Below, piece after piece: positions 46,979-55,379 of a DNA stretch of 64,000 nt. A model generated the notes under the pieces. It was not told the DNA's origin. It did not search any database and saw only the letters and a list, made by a program, of their open reading frames with translations. The DNA comes from Stenotrophomonas humi. GTDB taxonomy: Bacteria > Pseudomonadota > Gammaproteobacteria > Xanthomonadales > Xanthomonadaceae. A program made the translations under genes and the position numbers. Within the stretch, counting starts at the first letter, position 1. The number at the start of each line of letters is the position of its first letter. Location of the stretch: positions 211,574 through 275,573 of the forward strand of contig NZ_LDJI01000004.1 in NCBI RefSeq assembly GCF_001431415.1, given 5' to 3'.

Positions 46979-47719
46979 ATGAAAACGTTCTACGCACTGC
47001 TGTTGGTATTTGTCGCCAGCGCATCCCAGGCGGCTGACCTCACTGTTTCCGCCGCCTCCAGCCTGACCGAGAGTTTCCGCGACATCGCCGGCGCGTACGA
47101 GAAAGCCAACCCGGGGACCAAGGTTGATTTGAACTTCGCCGCTTCCGGCGTGCTGCTGCAGCAGATTGCGCGCGGTGCACCGGTGGATGTGTTCGCATCG
47201 GCAGACCAGACCACGATGGATCAGGCCGCAGGGCAGGGTCTGCTGGAAGCCGGCAGCCGCCAGATATTCGCCGAGAACACGCTATGGGTGGTGGTGCCAC
47301 CGCAGGCCGGGCAGCGGCCCACGTCGCTGGCCGGGTTGGCGGCACCAGGTATCGAACGTGTCGCCATCGGCAACCCGGACAGCGTGCCGGTCGGTCGTTA
47401 CGCCCGCAGTGCGTTGCAGCAGGCAGGCGTCTGGTCCGCCGTGCAGGCCAAGACCATCAGCACCCAGAACGTGCGCCAGTCGCTGGACTATGTCGCGCGC
47501 GGTGAAGTGGATGCCGGCTTCGTCTACGCCACCGACGCCCAAGCCATGCCTGACCGCGTGCAGCGTGCGTTCCAGGTCCCCGTTGCCGGTGGCATCACCT
47601 ATCCATTGGCACAGATCAAGGGCAGCGCCAATGCCGCACAGGCAGGGCGCTTCATCGCCTTTGTGCGCTCCCCGCAGGGGCAGGCCATCCTGCAGCGCCA
47701 TGGCTTCGGCAGCCCCTGA
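46979..47719 (+). CDS. modA: molybdate ABC transporter substrate-binding protein ModA
   Basis: A 246-residue periplasmic molybdate-binding protein. A signal peptide is present (FYALLLVFVASASQAAD, cleavage near residue 18). The oxyanion site is seen in VSAASSLTESFRDIA and NFAASGVLLQQIARGAPVDVFASAD, with NPDSVPVGRYA and DAGFVYATDA later. It begins 18 bases after fnr and heads the modABC uptake operon that supplies molybdenum for the cofactor genes upstream. Confidence 0.96.
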   Translation: MKTFYALLLVFVASASQAADLTVSAASSLTESFRDIAGAYEKANPGTKVDLNFAASGVLLQQIARGAPVDVFASADQTTMDQAAGQGLLEAGSRQIFAENTLWVVVPPQAGQRPTSLAGLAAPGIERVAIGNPDSVPVGRYARSALQQAGVWSAVQAKTISTQNVRQSLDYVARGEVDAGFVYATDAQAMPDRVQRAFQVPVAGGITYPLAQIKGSANAAQAGRFIAFVRSPQGQAILQRHGFGSP

Positions 47720-47722
47720 TAG

Positions 47723-48406
47723 ATGGATCTGGACTGGAGTGCCCTGTGGTTGTCACTGAAGGTGGCCGGCTGGGCCACCGCGATCAATCTGGTCGTGGGC
47801 GTGGGGCTGGGCGCGCTGCTGGCGCGTAAGCGATTCCCCGGGCGTGAACTGCTCGACACGCTGCTCACGCTGCCAATGGTGTTGCCGCCGACCGTGCTCG
47901 GCTACTACCTGCTGGTGGTGATCGGCCGCAATGGCCCGCTGGGCGCGTGGTTGCAAAGCGCGTTCGGGATCAACCTGGTGTTCACCTGGCAGGCGGCGGT
48001 CATTGCTGCCGCCATCGCCTCGCTGCCATTGGTGTTCAAGCCGGCACGCGCCGCGTTTGAAGACGTGGATGCACAACTGGAGCAGGCCGCACGGACCCTT
48101 GGGGTGTCGGAGATGGCGCTGTTCTTCCGTGTGACCCTGCCATTGGCATGGCGCGGCATTCTGGCCGGCCTGTTGCTGGCTTTCGCCCGTGCGATGGGTG
48201 AGTTCGGCGCCACCATCATGGTGGCCGGCAGTATTCCCGGACGAACGCAGACGCTTTCCATCGCCATCTATGAAGCCGTGCAGGCCGGCAACGATGGCCG
48301 TGCAAACGCGCTCGTGGTGCTGTCCTCGGTGGTCTGCATCAGCGTGCTGCTGATTGCCGCGCGGTTGGTTGGGCGCAGGCGGGGAGGGCAGCGCGATGTG
48401 GCTTGA
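47723..48406 (+). CDS. modB: molybdate ABC transporter permease ModB
   Basis: A 227-residue inner-membrane permease with about five or six membrane segments. TLLTLPMVLPPTVLGYYLLVVIG is typical of ModB, and the EAA loop for contact with the ATPase is EQAARTLGVSEMALFFRVTLPLAWRGILAG. It begins three bases after modA. Its last 11 bases overlap modC. Confidence 0.95.
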   Translation: MDLDWSALWLSLKVAGWATAINLVVGVGLGALLARKRFPGRELLDTLLTLPMVLPPTVLGYYLLVVIGRNGPLGAWLQSAFGINLVFTWQAAVIAAAIASLPLVFKPARAAFEDVDAQLEQAARTLGVSEMALFFRVTLPLAWRGILAGLLLAFARAMGEFGATIMVAGSIPGRTQTLSIAIYEAVQAGNDGRANALVVLSSVVCISVLLIAARLVGRRRGGQRDVA

Positions 48407-49061
48407 GATTGACGTCTCGCGTCATCTGCAGGCGGCCGGCCAGCATTTCCAGCTACAGGTCGCCTTGCGTTGCTCGCAACGCAATGTGGTGTTGTTCGGC
48501 CCGTCCGGTGCCGGCAAGAGCCTCACCCTGCGTGCCATCGCTGGTCTGTTGAGACCCGATGAAGGGCACATTCGCCTGCATGACCGACTGCTGTTTGATG
48601 CGGTCAGCGGCATGAACCTTCCGCCGCAACAGCGCAAGGTTGGCTACGTCTTCCAGGATTACGCGTTGTTCCCGCATCTCACCGTGCAGCAGAACATTGC
48701 ATTCGGTCTGAGCAAGGGCTGGCTCAACCCGCGTCGCAGTGCCCGCCACGAATCGGTGGAACACTGGTTGCACGCCCTTCGCATCGATCATCTCGCGCAG
48801 CTGTACCCGCACCAGATCTCCGGTGGCCAACGCCAACGCACTGCACTGGCGCGTGCACTGGCACCTGGCCCGCAGGTATTGCTGCTGGATGAGCCGTTTG
48901 CCGCGCTGGATCACGATCTACGCAGGCACCTGCGGCAAGAGCTGGAAGCAGTGCTTGATGCTTCGGGCATTCCGCTGTTGCTGATCACGCACGACCCGCA
49001 GGATGTGGATGTCTTCGGCCAGCAGGTGGTGCACCTGGCAGAAGGCAAGGTGAGTTGCTGA
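48396..49061 (+). CDS. modC: molybdate ABC transporter ATPase ModC, short form
   Basis: A 221-residue ATPase with Walker A (FGPSGAGKSLTLRAIAGL), Q-loop (YVFQDYALFPHLTV), signature (ISGGQRQRTALARALA), Walker B (LLLDEPFAALDHDL) and the H-loop (LLITHDPQDVD). It ends directly after the nucleotide-binding domain: the C-terminal Mop/TOBE oxyanion-binding domain present in E. coli ModC (352 residues) is missing. The start ATG 48396 lies inside the end of modB. Molybdate trans-inhibition through the Mop domain should therefore be absent. Confidence 0.93.
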   Translation: MWLEIDVSRHLQAAGQHFQLQVALRCSQRNVVLFGPSGAGKSLTLRAIAGLLRPDEGHIRLHDRLLFDAVSGMNLPPQQRKVGYVFQDYALFPHLTVQQNIAFGLSKGWLNPRRSARHESVEHWLHALRIDHLAQLYPHQISGGQRQRTALARALAPGPQVLLLDEPFAALDHDLRRHLRQELEAVLDASGIPLLLITHDPQDVDVFGQQVVHLAEGKVSC

Positions 49062-49169
49062 GCCGCACGAGGGGCCGGTCCGGCTTGCGATGGCCGATGC
49101 GTGGCCCGCGGGGTGGAGTCGGTGCGATGCCTTGCGTCGAAGCCTGGGCAGCGTCATTGCAGATTGAAG

Positions 49170-49193
49170 AAGCCCCTCGCAGAGGAGGGGCTT
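49170..49193. terminator. terminator between modC and the 80-residue gene
   Basis: AAGCCCCTC (49170-49178) and GAGGGGCTT (49185-49193) form a nine-base-pair stem with a six-base loop between two convergent genes. It can end both the mod transcript and the minus-strand gene. Confidence 0.75.
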
Positions 49194-49198
49194 GCACT

Positions 49199-49441
49199 TC
49201 AGCCGATGATGAGTGCCCAGGGCACTTCCGAGCCGGCGAATTTGTAGCGGTACCCTTCGCGATCAACCTGCCTGGCCAGATTGCCTGCGGGATCGGCGAG
49301 CACATTGATGTCGATCTGGCCTCTGAAGGCGCCGTGATCCGCAACGCCCAATGCGCCGGGACTGGATTCTTCAGTGGAGACGAGTTTCACCGGACGCCTC
49401 TCGCGACCAGGACCTTCCAGATACATTTTCATGTCGTTCAC
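49199..49441 (-). CDS. small hypothetical protein
   Basis: An 80-residue protein starting at GTG 49441 with a strong GAGGAGGG seven bases upstream (rare quality for a chance frame), which sets the start over the open frame from 49576. The sequence MKMYLEGPGRERRPVKLVSTEE...GQIDINVLADPAGN has no known motif, no signal peptide and no cysteines. It lies convergent to modC, behind a shared terminator. Function unknown. Confidence 0.6.
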   Translation of the reverse strand: MNDMKMYLEGPGRERRPVKLVSTEESSPGALGVADHGAFRGQIDINVLADPAGNLARQVDREGYRYKFAGSEVPWALIIG

Positions 49442-49881
49442 GGATATTCCCTCCTCATGCCGTTCCCCCCGTTTCGGCAGGTGAAGTTGTAGGCAACCTC
49501 CAGTTAAAAATTTCATAAGAAATCCGTCGCGCTTCGTAAAGCGGGACGGGCTCCACAGGGCAGGGACTGGTTTCATTCAGGTCTGGATGCATCTGGGAAT
49601 CGGGAAGCGCGAGGGGAAAACAGGCTGCACCCTTTCAAGAAGGTTGCTTGAAGCATCCGATTTACATCACCTTGAAGCATGTGCGGTCGAGGTCGGGCTC
49701 GCCTGGTATGTCCCGGTCAACGCATCCAGGTACCCCACACCGTAGCCGGGTTCCGAAGCGGGCTTCCACGCGTGGAAAAGCACGCCAGCCACGACACGAC
49801 ACGACACGACACGACACGAACAGCGTCCATGAGAATCTGTGTCGAGCCGGCCATTCCGGCCGTCCACATCGGAGATCCGCC
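49442..49881. other. non-coding gap containing a pentanucleotide repeat
   Basis: This 440-base stretch holds the minus-strand gene's leader, a tandem repeat (49791-49820) and the leader of the next plus-strand gene. An open frame on each strand passes through it but neither has a ribosome-binding site. Nothing else was recognised. Confidence 0.5.
49791..49820. repeat. pentanucleotide tandem repeat (ACGAC)x5 plus a variant unit
   Basis: Five exact copies of ACGAC are followed by ACGAA, 30 bases in total, 62 bases before the start codon of the two-repeat secreted protein. Short tandem repeats of this size are prone to slipped-strand change and can vary promoter spacing. Whether it varies between strains is not visible here. 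Confidence 0.9.
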
Positions 49882-50498
49882 ATGTCGCTTCCCCATCCTG
49901 GCGCACTGACTGCTGCGCTTCTGTTGTCGGCCCTGTTCGTGTCACCGCCGGTCGCTGCGCAGGATCCGGCACCGGACCTCGGCGATCTTCAGGGCGCTGC
50001 TGACCGGGCTGCTGCGCGCACGCTGGATTCGCGTGGTTACGTACGGCAATCGGGTTCGGGCGACTACGGCAGCTGGTGGAATGCGCGGGACCGACGCTGT
50101 GTGATGGTGCGAAGTGACCGTGGCCGCGTGGTCTCTGCGGTGAGCACTTCCCCGCTCGACTGTGGACAGCAGGAGAGTGGCCGGAAGGACGGCATGAGTG
50201 ACGGTGCCAAGGTGGCGGTTACGGCGCCGGTCTGCGCGAGCGCTCAACGCAGGTGCCATGGCGGTCTGAAGGCAGTGGTGGCTCCCCGGTCCGGCTGGAC
50301 GATCTGGTGGGTGCGCGCGCAGCAGGTGCGGACACCGAGTTGCGTGCGCGCGGCTTCACCGATCGCGACGCGCAACAACGTGATGGACGCTCGGTCGTAA
50401 CCTGGTGGAACGCGCGGACACGCGACTGCGTGCGCGTTGCCACCGAAGAGGGACGCATCGAATCAATCCGTGCAGTTGAAGCATCCAACTGCCGTTGA
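49882..50498 (+). pseudogene. frameshifted two-repeat secreted protein
   Basis: ATG 49882 begins a signal peptide (GALTAALLLSALFVSPPVAAQDP). A first repeat follows: DLQGAADRAAARTLDSRGYVRQSG..SWWNARDRRCVMVRSDRGRVVSAV..LDC. A second matching repeat, DDLVGARAAGADTELRARGFTDRDAQ..TWWNARTRDCVRVATEEGRIESIRAVEASNC, is encoded in another frame and ends at 50498. The two frames (base 49882 and base 50253, offset by two) meet between about 50202 and 50252 in a glycine-rich linker, so a one- or two-base indel separates the repeats. Each repeat has a WWN..C core. Sequencing error is possible. Confidence 0.65.
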
Positions 50499-50744
50499 AT
50501 CCATCCATGTCGTTGACGGCACCGGTGGCAGATGGAGTGCCGTCGCATGACCAGTGGTCCAGGCCGTGGCAATCCGCCATCGCAGCGACACTCCAATAGC
50601 GCCGGCGCCGCGATTGAACGTTGGAAGCTGCAGTGTCGCGATTTGCGGTGGCACGAGTGCGCAGTGGGCAACCGATTGTCAGGATGACAGTGCCCACCCG
50701 AACTGTGCATCATGCGGAGGTTCCCACGCGGATTGCCTGCCCAG

Positions 50745-52262
50745 ATGAAACTGCCCTTCAAGCTCGATTACCTGCTGGTGTGTCTGACGGCTGTTGTTGG
50801 TATCGGATGTGACCATCGCGCCGCTGATATGACGGAAGCGAAAACGCCGTCGGCGCATATCGTTCCCGTGCCCGCGTCGATGGATGTCGTTGACGGAGAG
50901 CTGCGGTTCTCCGCGGTCATCGTGCAGGGCGGAGCCGCGGCACCCAATGCCGTGCGTGAACTGGAAGCCCTGCTGGCAGGCTTGAACATCAGCACGAAGG
51001 ATGCGGCGGCAACGCCGATCCAGGTGCAGCTGGTCGATGATCCCGCGCTGGGCGAAGAGGGCTATCGACTGGTGATCGATGATGCCATCCATCTGAGTGC
51101 GCGCACCGACGTCGGTTTGCTGCATGCGGTGCAGAGCCTGCGTCAATTGCTGCCGGCGCAGGCGCAGGCGGACTACCGCTTGCCCCAGATAGTCATCAAC
51201 GATGTGCCTGCGTACCGCTGGCGTGGAATCTCGCTGGACGTAGCCAGAAGCTTCCTGCCGGTCGAATACCTGGAAAAGCACATCGATCGCATGGCGCTTT
51301 TCAAGTTGAACCGGCTGCACCTACATCTGACCGACGACCAGGGCTGGCGCATCGAGATCAAACGCTATCCGAAGCTGGTGGAGATCGGTGGCGCCAGCGC
51401 CGTGAAGGATGGGCGTGCCGGCTATTACACGCAGGAACAGCTGAAGCATCTGGTCGCCTATGCGCAGGCGCGTGGCATCACTATCGTGCCGGAAGTCGAC
51501 ATGCCTGGGCACGTGCAGGCAGCGCTGGCTTCGTACAACGAGTTGGCCTGTGACGACGTGAGCAACCTGGCAACCTATTCCGGCGTGGAAGTGGGTTTCA
51601 GCGTGTTCTGCCTCGAGAAGCCCGACATCGTGTATCCCTTCGTGCGCAACGTGCTGGAGGAGGTGGTGGCGATTTTCCCCTCCACCGAAATCCATGTTGG
51701 CGGTGATGAGATCAAGCATCCGCTGTATGCCGATTTCGTCGCACGCACCACCAGGATGGTGGATGACATGGGACGTACCGCCATCGTCTGGGAAGAAGGC
51801 TCGGTGGCCGACATGAAACCCAACGTGTTGCTGCAGCTATGGAATGACGACTACGCCATCGATGCGGCGGTTGCGAAGGGACATCCGTTGATCCTGTCGC
51901 CCTGCTCGTATCTGTACATCGATCACGGCAACTACGCGGGTCAGCCTGGTGCCGACTGGTGCCGTAAAGAGGGTGTGCCGTTGAAGAGGCTCTACGGCTT
52001 TGACCCGGCCCCCTTCAAGAGTGCGGTGGGTATTGAAGCCGCATTGTGGACGGAGTTCGTGCATACCGATGCGTCGGCGGATGATCATCTGTGGCCGCGC
52101 CTTGCGGCAGTGGCCGAGATTGCCTGGAGCCCTGCTGGGCAGCGCAGCTATGACGGCTTCGTGCAGCGTATGGGGGCGTTGCGCCCGCAACTGGACGCAA
52201 TGGGCGTGCACTATTACGCCGAGCCCGATCTGGGATGGGCGGATGCGAAACCGGCGCACTGA
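50745..52262 (+). CDS. GH20 beta-N-acetylhexosaminidase, probable lipoprotein
   Basis: A 505-residue glycoside hydrolase family 20 enzyme that removes terminal beta-GlcNAc or GalNAc. Order: signal sequence with a possible lipobox near residue 20 (LLVCLTAVVGIGCDHR; weak), GH20b N-terminal domain, and the GH20 barrel with AYRWRGISLDVARSF, HLHLTDDQGWRIEIKRYPKL and the catalytic D321-E322 (IHVGGDEI). WTEF..LWPRLAAVAEIAWSP closes the barrel. ATG 50745 is preferred over the upstream in-frame ATG at 50712. It is near the TonB receptor, ROK and PfkB genes, which suggests amino-sugar oligomer use. Confidence 0.93.
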   Translation: MKLPFKLDYLLVCLTAVVGIGCDHRAADMTEAKTPSAHIVPVPASMDVVDGELRFSAVIVQGGAAAPNAVRELEALLAGLNISTKDAAATPIQVQLVDDPALGEEGYRLVIDDAIHLSARTDVGLLHAVQSLRQLLPAQAQADYRLPQIVINDVPAYRWRGISLDVARSFLPVEYLEKHIDRMALFKLNRLHLHLTDDQGWRIEIKRYPKLVEIGGASAVKDGRAGYYTQEQLKHLVAYAQARGITIVPEVDMPGHVQAALASYNELACDDVSNLATYSGVEVGFSVFCLEKPDIVYPFVRNVLEEVVAIFPSTEIHVGGDEIKHPLYADFVARTTRMVDDMGRTAIVWEEGSVADMKPNVLLQLWNDDYAIDAAVAKGHPLILSPCSYLYIDHGNYAGQPGADWCRKEGVPLKRLYGFDPAPFKSAVGIEAALWTEFVHTDASADDHLWPRLAAVAEIAWSPAGQRSYDGFVQRMGALRPQLDAMGVHYYAEPDLGWADAKPAH

Positions 52263-52276
52263 GGATTGATCAGAAG

Positions 52277-52294
52277 GCCCCGCGAATGCGGGGC
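52277..52294 (+). terminator. hairpin after the GH20 gene
   Basis: GCCCCGC (52277-52283), loop GAAT, GCGGGGC (52288-52294), 14 bases after the stop. The stem is strong but there is no clear T-run, so termination strength is uncertain. Confidence 0.6.
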
Positions 52295-52576
52295 TGTCTG
52301 CAGACTGGATGTATGAGAGGTTTTCTCTGCGCACCCGTTTCCAGTTGAAGCAGCACCGCACGCGAGGCCCGGCTTTTACGCGGCGGAGCGCACGCTGCGG
52401 TACGGAGCGAATGCGCGAAGCATCGTGATTGCAGAAAAGGTGGATCGTTGCCTCGGGATCCCTGCCGCATTACGTTCTTCAACATCGCTCAACTCGCTCA
52501 GCTTGCATCGAAAGCGGGGGGCTGAGCATGATCTTCCAGCGATGGATCCGCCGCACCATCGCCCTTGGAAACGGAA
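52295..52576. other. non-coding gap between GH20 and TonB receptor genes
   Basis: About 280 bases without a supportable gene between the convergent GH20 gene and the receptor gene. Only the two terminators at its borders were recognised. Confidence 0.5.
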
Positions 52577-52598
52577 AAACCGCCCTTGCGGGCGGTTT
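52577..52598 (-). terminator. terminator of the TonB receptor operon
   Basis: AAACCGCCC (52577-52585), loop TTGC, GGGCGGTTT (52590-52598). On the minus strand the stem is followed by TTTTTCC, the pattern of an intrinsic terminator for the receptor and the genes before it. Confidence 0.85.
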
Positions 52599-52643
52599 CC
52601 GAAAGCAACCGATGGCGGTGTCAGTCCATCGGCAACAACGTCA

Positions 52644-55313
52644 TCAATAGTCGAAGCGGACGCGCAGGCCGACCGTGCGCGGGTCGTTCCAGTAGGCGCG
52701 GATGAAGCCGCCGGCGTCGTCGGCCCAGTTCTTGGTCATCTTGTCGGTGGCGTTGAGCACGTACAGCTCGGCGCGCCAGAATGACGGTGATTGCAGGCTC
52801 AGGCTCGCATCAACCGTGGCATAGGCCTCCTGCGCGTCGGAGACGTGCGCGTTGTCCAGGTTGCGCAGGGTGAAGTACATCTTGTCCTGCCACTTCACGT
52901 TGAGCCAGGGCACCAGCTCATAGCCATTGCCGAACTTGAACGTGTGCGACACGTTGACGCCGGCGGTGAACTTCGGCGTCATCGGCAGATGGTTGCCGGT
53001 GATGTCGTAGATCTGGCGGCCGGCCAGCGTCGGGGCCGGGCCGGTATACGGGTCCGGGCAGGGCACGGCGCCGAATTCTTCGCGCACGCCGCAGTTCCAC
53101 TCGTCGCTGAAGGTCGGGTAGTCCTTGATCTTGCTGTTGATGTACGAGAAGAAGCCACCGATGCGGGTGTTGGGCGTGGGCAGGTAATCCACTTCCACTT
53201 CCAGGCCCGGGATGTTCACGACACCCACGTTGACGGTCTGCCACTTCTTGACCACGTCGCAGGTCGGGTCCCAGTCCGGGCAAGGCTCGTTGACGTGTAC
53301 CTTGGCGGCGTAGAAATCGCCGGTGACCTGCATGTCCTTGTAGCGGCTGTAGAAGGCGGTGACCGACAGGCTCAGGCGCTTGTCGAGCAGCAGCCCCTTG
53401 TAGCCGATTTCCAGGTTGGTGACGGTTTCCGGCCGGTACGGGAAGAAGGTGTACTGCGGGCCGGCGGGACCGTCCACGCAGACCTTGCCGTCGCAGATAT
53501 CGTCCTTGTCACCGAAGCCGCCCGCCTTGTAGCCACTGGACAGCGAGGTGAACAGGATTTCGTCGTCGGACAGATCCTTGGTCAGGCCCAGGCGATAGGT
53601 GAACTTGCGCCAGGACGCGGAGTTGGCGTTTTCGGCCGGCGGACCCCACTGCTTGTAGGCGTCGATGCCACCGAACGGTCCCATCTGCTCAGTCAGGTCA
53701 CGACCGCTATGCGGGCGGAAGCCCGGCTCTCCCGGCGTGCCCGGGTTGTACAAGCCGTTGTAGTACGCCGTGGATGTGCTGTCCCAGCCGCCATAGACCT
53801 GGCCGCCATGGTCGATCTTGGAATCGCGGCTGTAGCGTCCGCCGATCGTTGCAGTCCAGGTCGGCGCAAAGTGCCAGTCGGCCTGCGAGAAGATCGCCTT
53901 GGCATCGATCTGGCGATCAGGCTGGTGATAGAACTGGCTGATCGGATAGCCGAACGGCGCGTTGACCAGCATTTCCTGCGCGTAGTTGATCGCGTTCTTT
54001 TCGCGCATCCAGAACAGGCCGGACACCAGATTCAATCGTTCGCCCTGATGCTTGAACTGCAGTTCGTGCACGAACGACTTGTACTTCGAATCCAGGGTGA
54101 TGGAGGTGTTGTCGCGCACCGGCCAGACGCCCCAGTCGCCGTCTGCCGTCACCGGCAAGGTGGCGGTGACCTGCGATGGAATCTCGTGATAACCGCCGTC
54201 ATCGTCGGAAATCTGGAACCGCTTCTGCGTAGCGAAGGCGACACTGTATTCGATGCTGTTGGTATCGCTGAGGAACCAATTGAGGTTGGAGCGCAACGTG
54301 TCGATGGACATGTCGGTCCTGCCGGGCACGTTGATCTTGACGTCCCACTTTCCGCCTTCACAGGCGAAGCGCGTGCCGGCTGCCTGGTCGCAGTCCTTCA
54401 TGCCGACCTGGCCTGCGCCGGAGTTCTGGAACTTCTCATAGGCCAGCAACCACTCGACGTTTTCGGTGAAGGCAAAGCGTGCGGCGATGCGGGCCGCCCA
54501 TTCGTCGCGATTGTAGTAATAGTCGCTGCGTGACACTTTCCTGTTGCGACGTTGATCCACATCCGGAATGCCGTCGGCGATGAAGCCGCGCTCGGGAATG
54601 TCGACGTCGGTGAAATCCTGTTTCTGGTCGATCCAGCCATCGCGCTCGACCTTGGTGGCGGACACGCGCAGGGCGAAGCGTTCATTCACCGCGAAGTTCT
54701 GGATCAGGTTGAGCTGGCGCAGGTTGTAGCTGCCCAGCTCGACCTCGGTGCTGCCAAACGTTGAATCGAAGCGCGGCTTGGCCGGGATGATGTTGATGCT
54801 GCCGCCGGTGGAGTTGCGCCCGAACAGCGTGCCCTGCGGGCCGCGCAGCACTTCGACCTGGTCCACGTCGAACATAAGTGCCAACGCGCCTTGCGGACGC
54901 GGCGAGTACAAGCCGGCCACATGCAGGCCCACGGCCGGATCGCCGATCTCGGTGAAGTTGTTGGCACCGATGCCGCGGATGCTGACCTGCACGCCCGAAT
55001 CCGGGCCGGAAGCAATCTGCAGGTTGGGCATGCTGCCGGACAGGCCGCGCACGTCGCGGATGCCTTCGCGGGTCAGCGCTTCCTGAGTGACGGCGGTGAC
55101 TGTCACGGGCGTTTTCAACAGGTCCGATTCAACGCGCGTGGCGGAAACGCGCACGGTCTCCAGCGTGGTCTGGGCTTCGCCGGTGTTGGATTTTTTCGCT
55201 TCGTCCGCCGTGCTGGATTGCGCCAGCACCGGCGCGGCGGTACAGCTGATCAGTACCGCTGCCACCGCGGCGGCGAGGCCGGTCGGTCGAACAGCGCTGG
55301 GATGCTTCTTCAT
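52644..55313 (-). CDS. TonB-dependent outer-membrane receptor
   Basis: An 889-residue TonB-dependent receptor. Order: signal peptide (residues 1-31, ending VLAQSS), TonB-box region (TLETVRVSATRVESDLLKTP), plug domain (LSGSMPNLQIASGPDSGVQVSIRGIG; VEVLRGPQGTLFGRNSTGGSINIIPAKP) and a 22-strand barrel ending in GLRVRFDY with a terminal aromatic residue. Start ATG 55313 has AGGAG six to seven bases upstream; ATG 55316 is too close. It is last in a minus-strand run after ROK, PfkB and the MFS gene, so a carbohydrate ligand such as chito-oligosaccharide is likely. Substrate is inference. Confidence 0.92.
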   Translation of the reverse strand: MKKHPSAVRPTGLAAAVAAVLISCTAAPVLAQSSTADEAKKSNTGEAQTTLETVRVSATRVESDLLKTPVTVTAVTQEALTREGIRDVRGLSGSMPNLQIASGPDSGVQVSIRGIGANNFTEIGDPAVGLHVAGLYSPRPQGALALMFDVDQVEVLRGPQGTLFGRNSTGGSINIIPAKPRFDSTFGSTEVELGSYNLRQLNLIQNFAVNERFALRVSATKVERDGWIDQKQDFTDVDIPERGFIADGIPDVDQRRNRKVSRSDYYYNRDEWAARIAARFAFTENVEWLLAYEKFQNSGAGQVGMKDCDQAAGTRFACEGGKWDVKINVPGRTDMSIDTLRSNLNWFLSDTNSIEYSVAFATQKRFQISDDDGGYHEIPSQVTATLPVTADGDWGVWPVRDNTSITLDSKYKSFVHELQFKHQGERLNLVSGLFWMREKNAINYAQEMLVNAPFGYPISQFYHQPDRQIDAKAIFSQADWHFAPTWTATIGGRYSRDSKIDHGGQVYGGWDSTSTAYYNGLYNPGTPGEPGFRPHSGRDLTEQMGPFGGIDAYKQWGPPAENANSASWRKFTYRLGLTKDLSDDEILFTSLSSGYKAGGFGDKDDICDGKVCVDGPAGPQYTFFPYRPETVTNLEIGYKGLLLDKRLSLSVTAFYSRYKDMQVTGDFYAAKVHVNEPCPDWDPTCDVVKKWQTVNVGVVNIPGLEVEVDYLPTPNTRIGGFFSYINSKIKDYPTFSDEWNCGVREEFGAVPCPDPYTGPAPTLAGRQIYDITGNHLPMTPKFTAGVNVSHTFKFGNGYELVPWLNVKWQDKMYFTLRNLDNAHVSDAQEAYATVDASLSLQSPSFWRAELYVLNATDKMTKNWADDAGGFIRAYWNDPRTVGLRVRFDY

Positions 55314-55379
55314 CATTGGCTCCTGTTTGTACGGCGACTCGGGCCGATGGCCCGTGCAGTGGCTGGTGCAGTTGCCCGA

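Noticed and set aside
49667..49972. Minus-strand frame across the pentanucleotide repeat
   Set aside because: Frame is opened by the repeat itself and lacks gene features.
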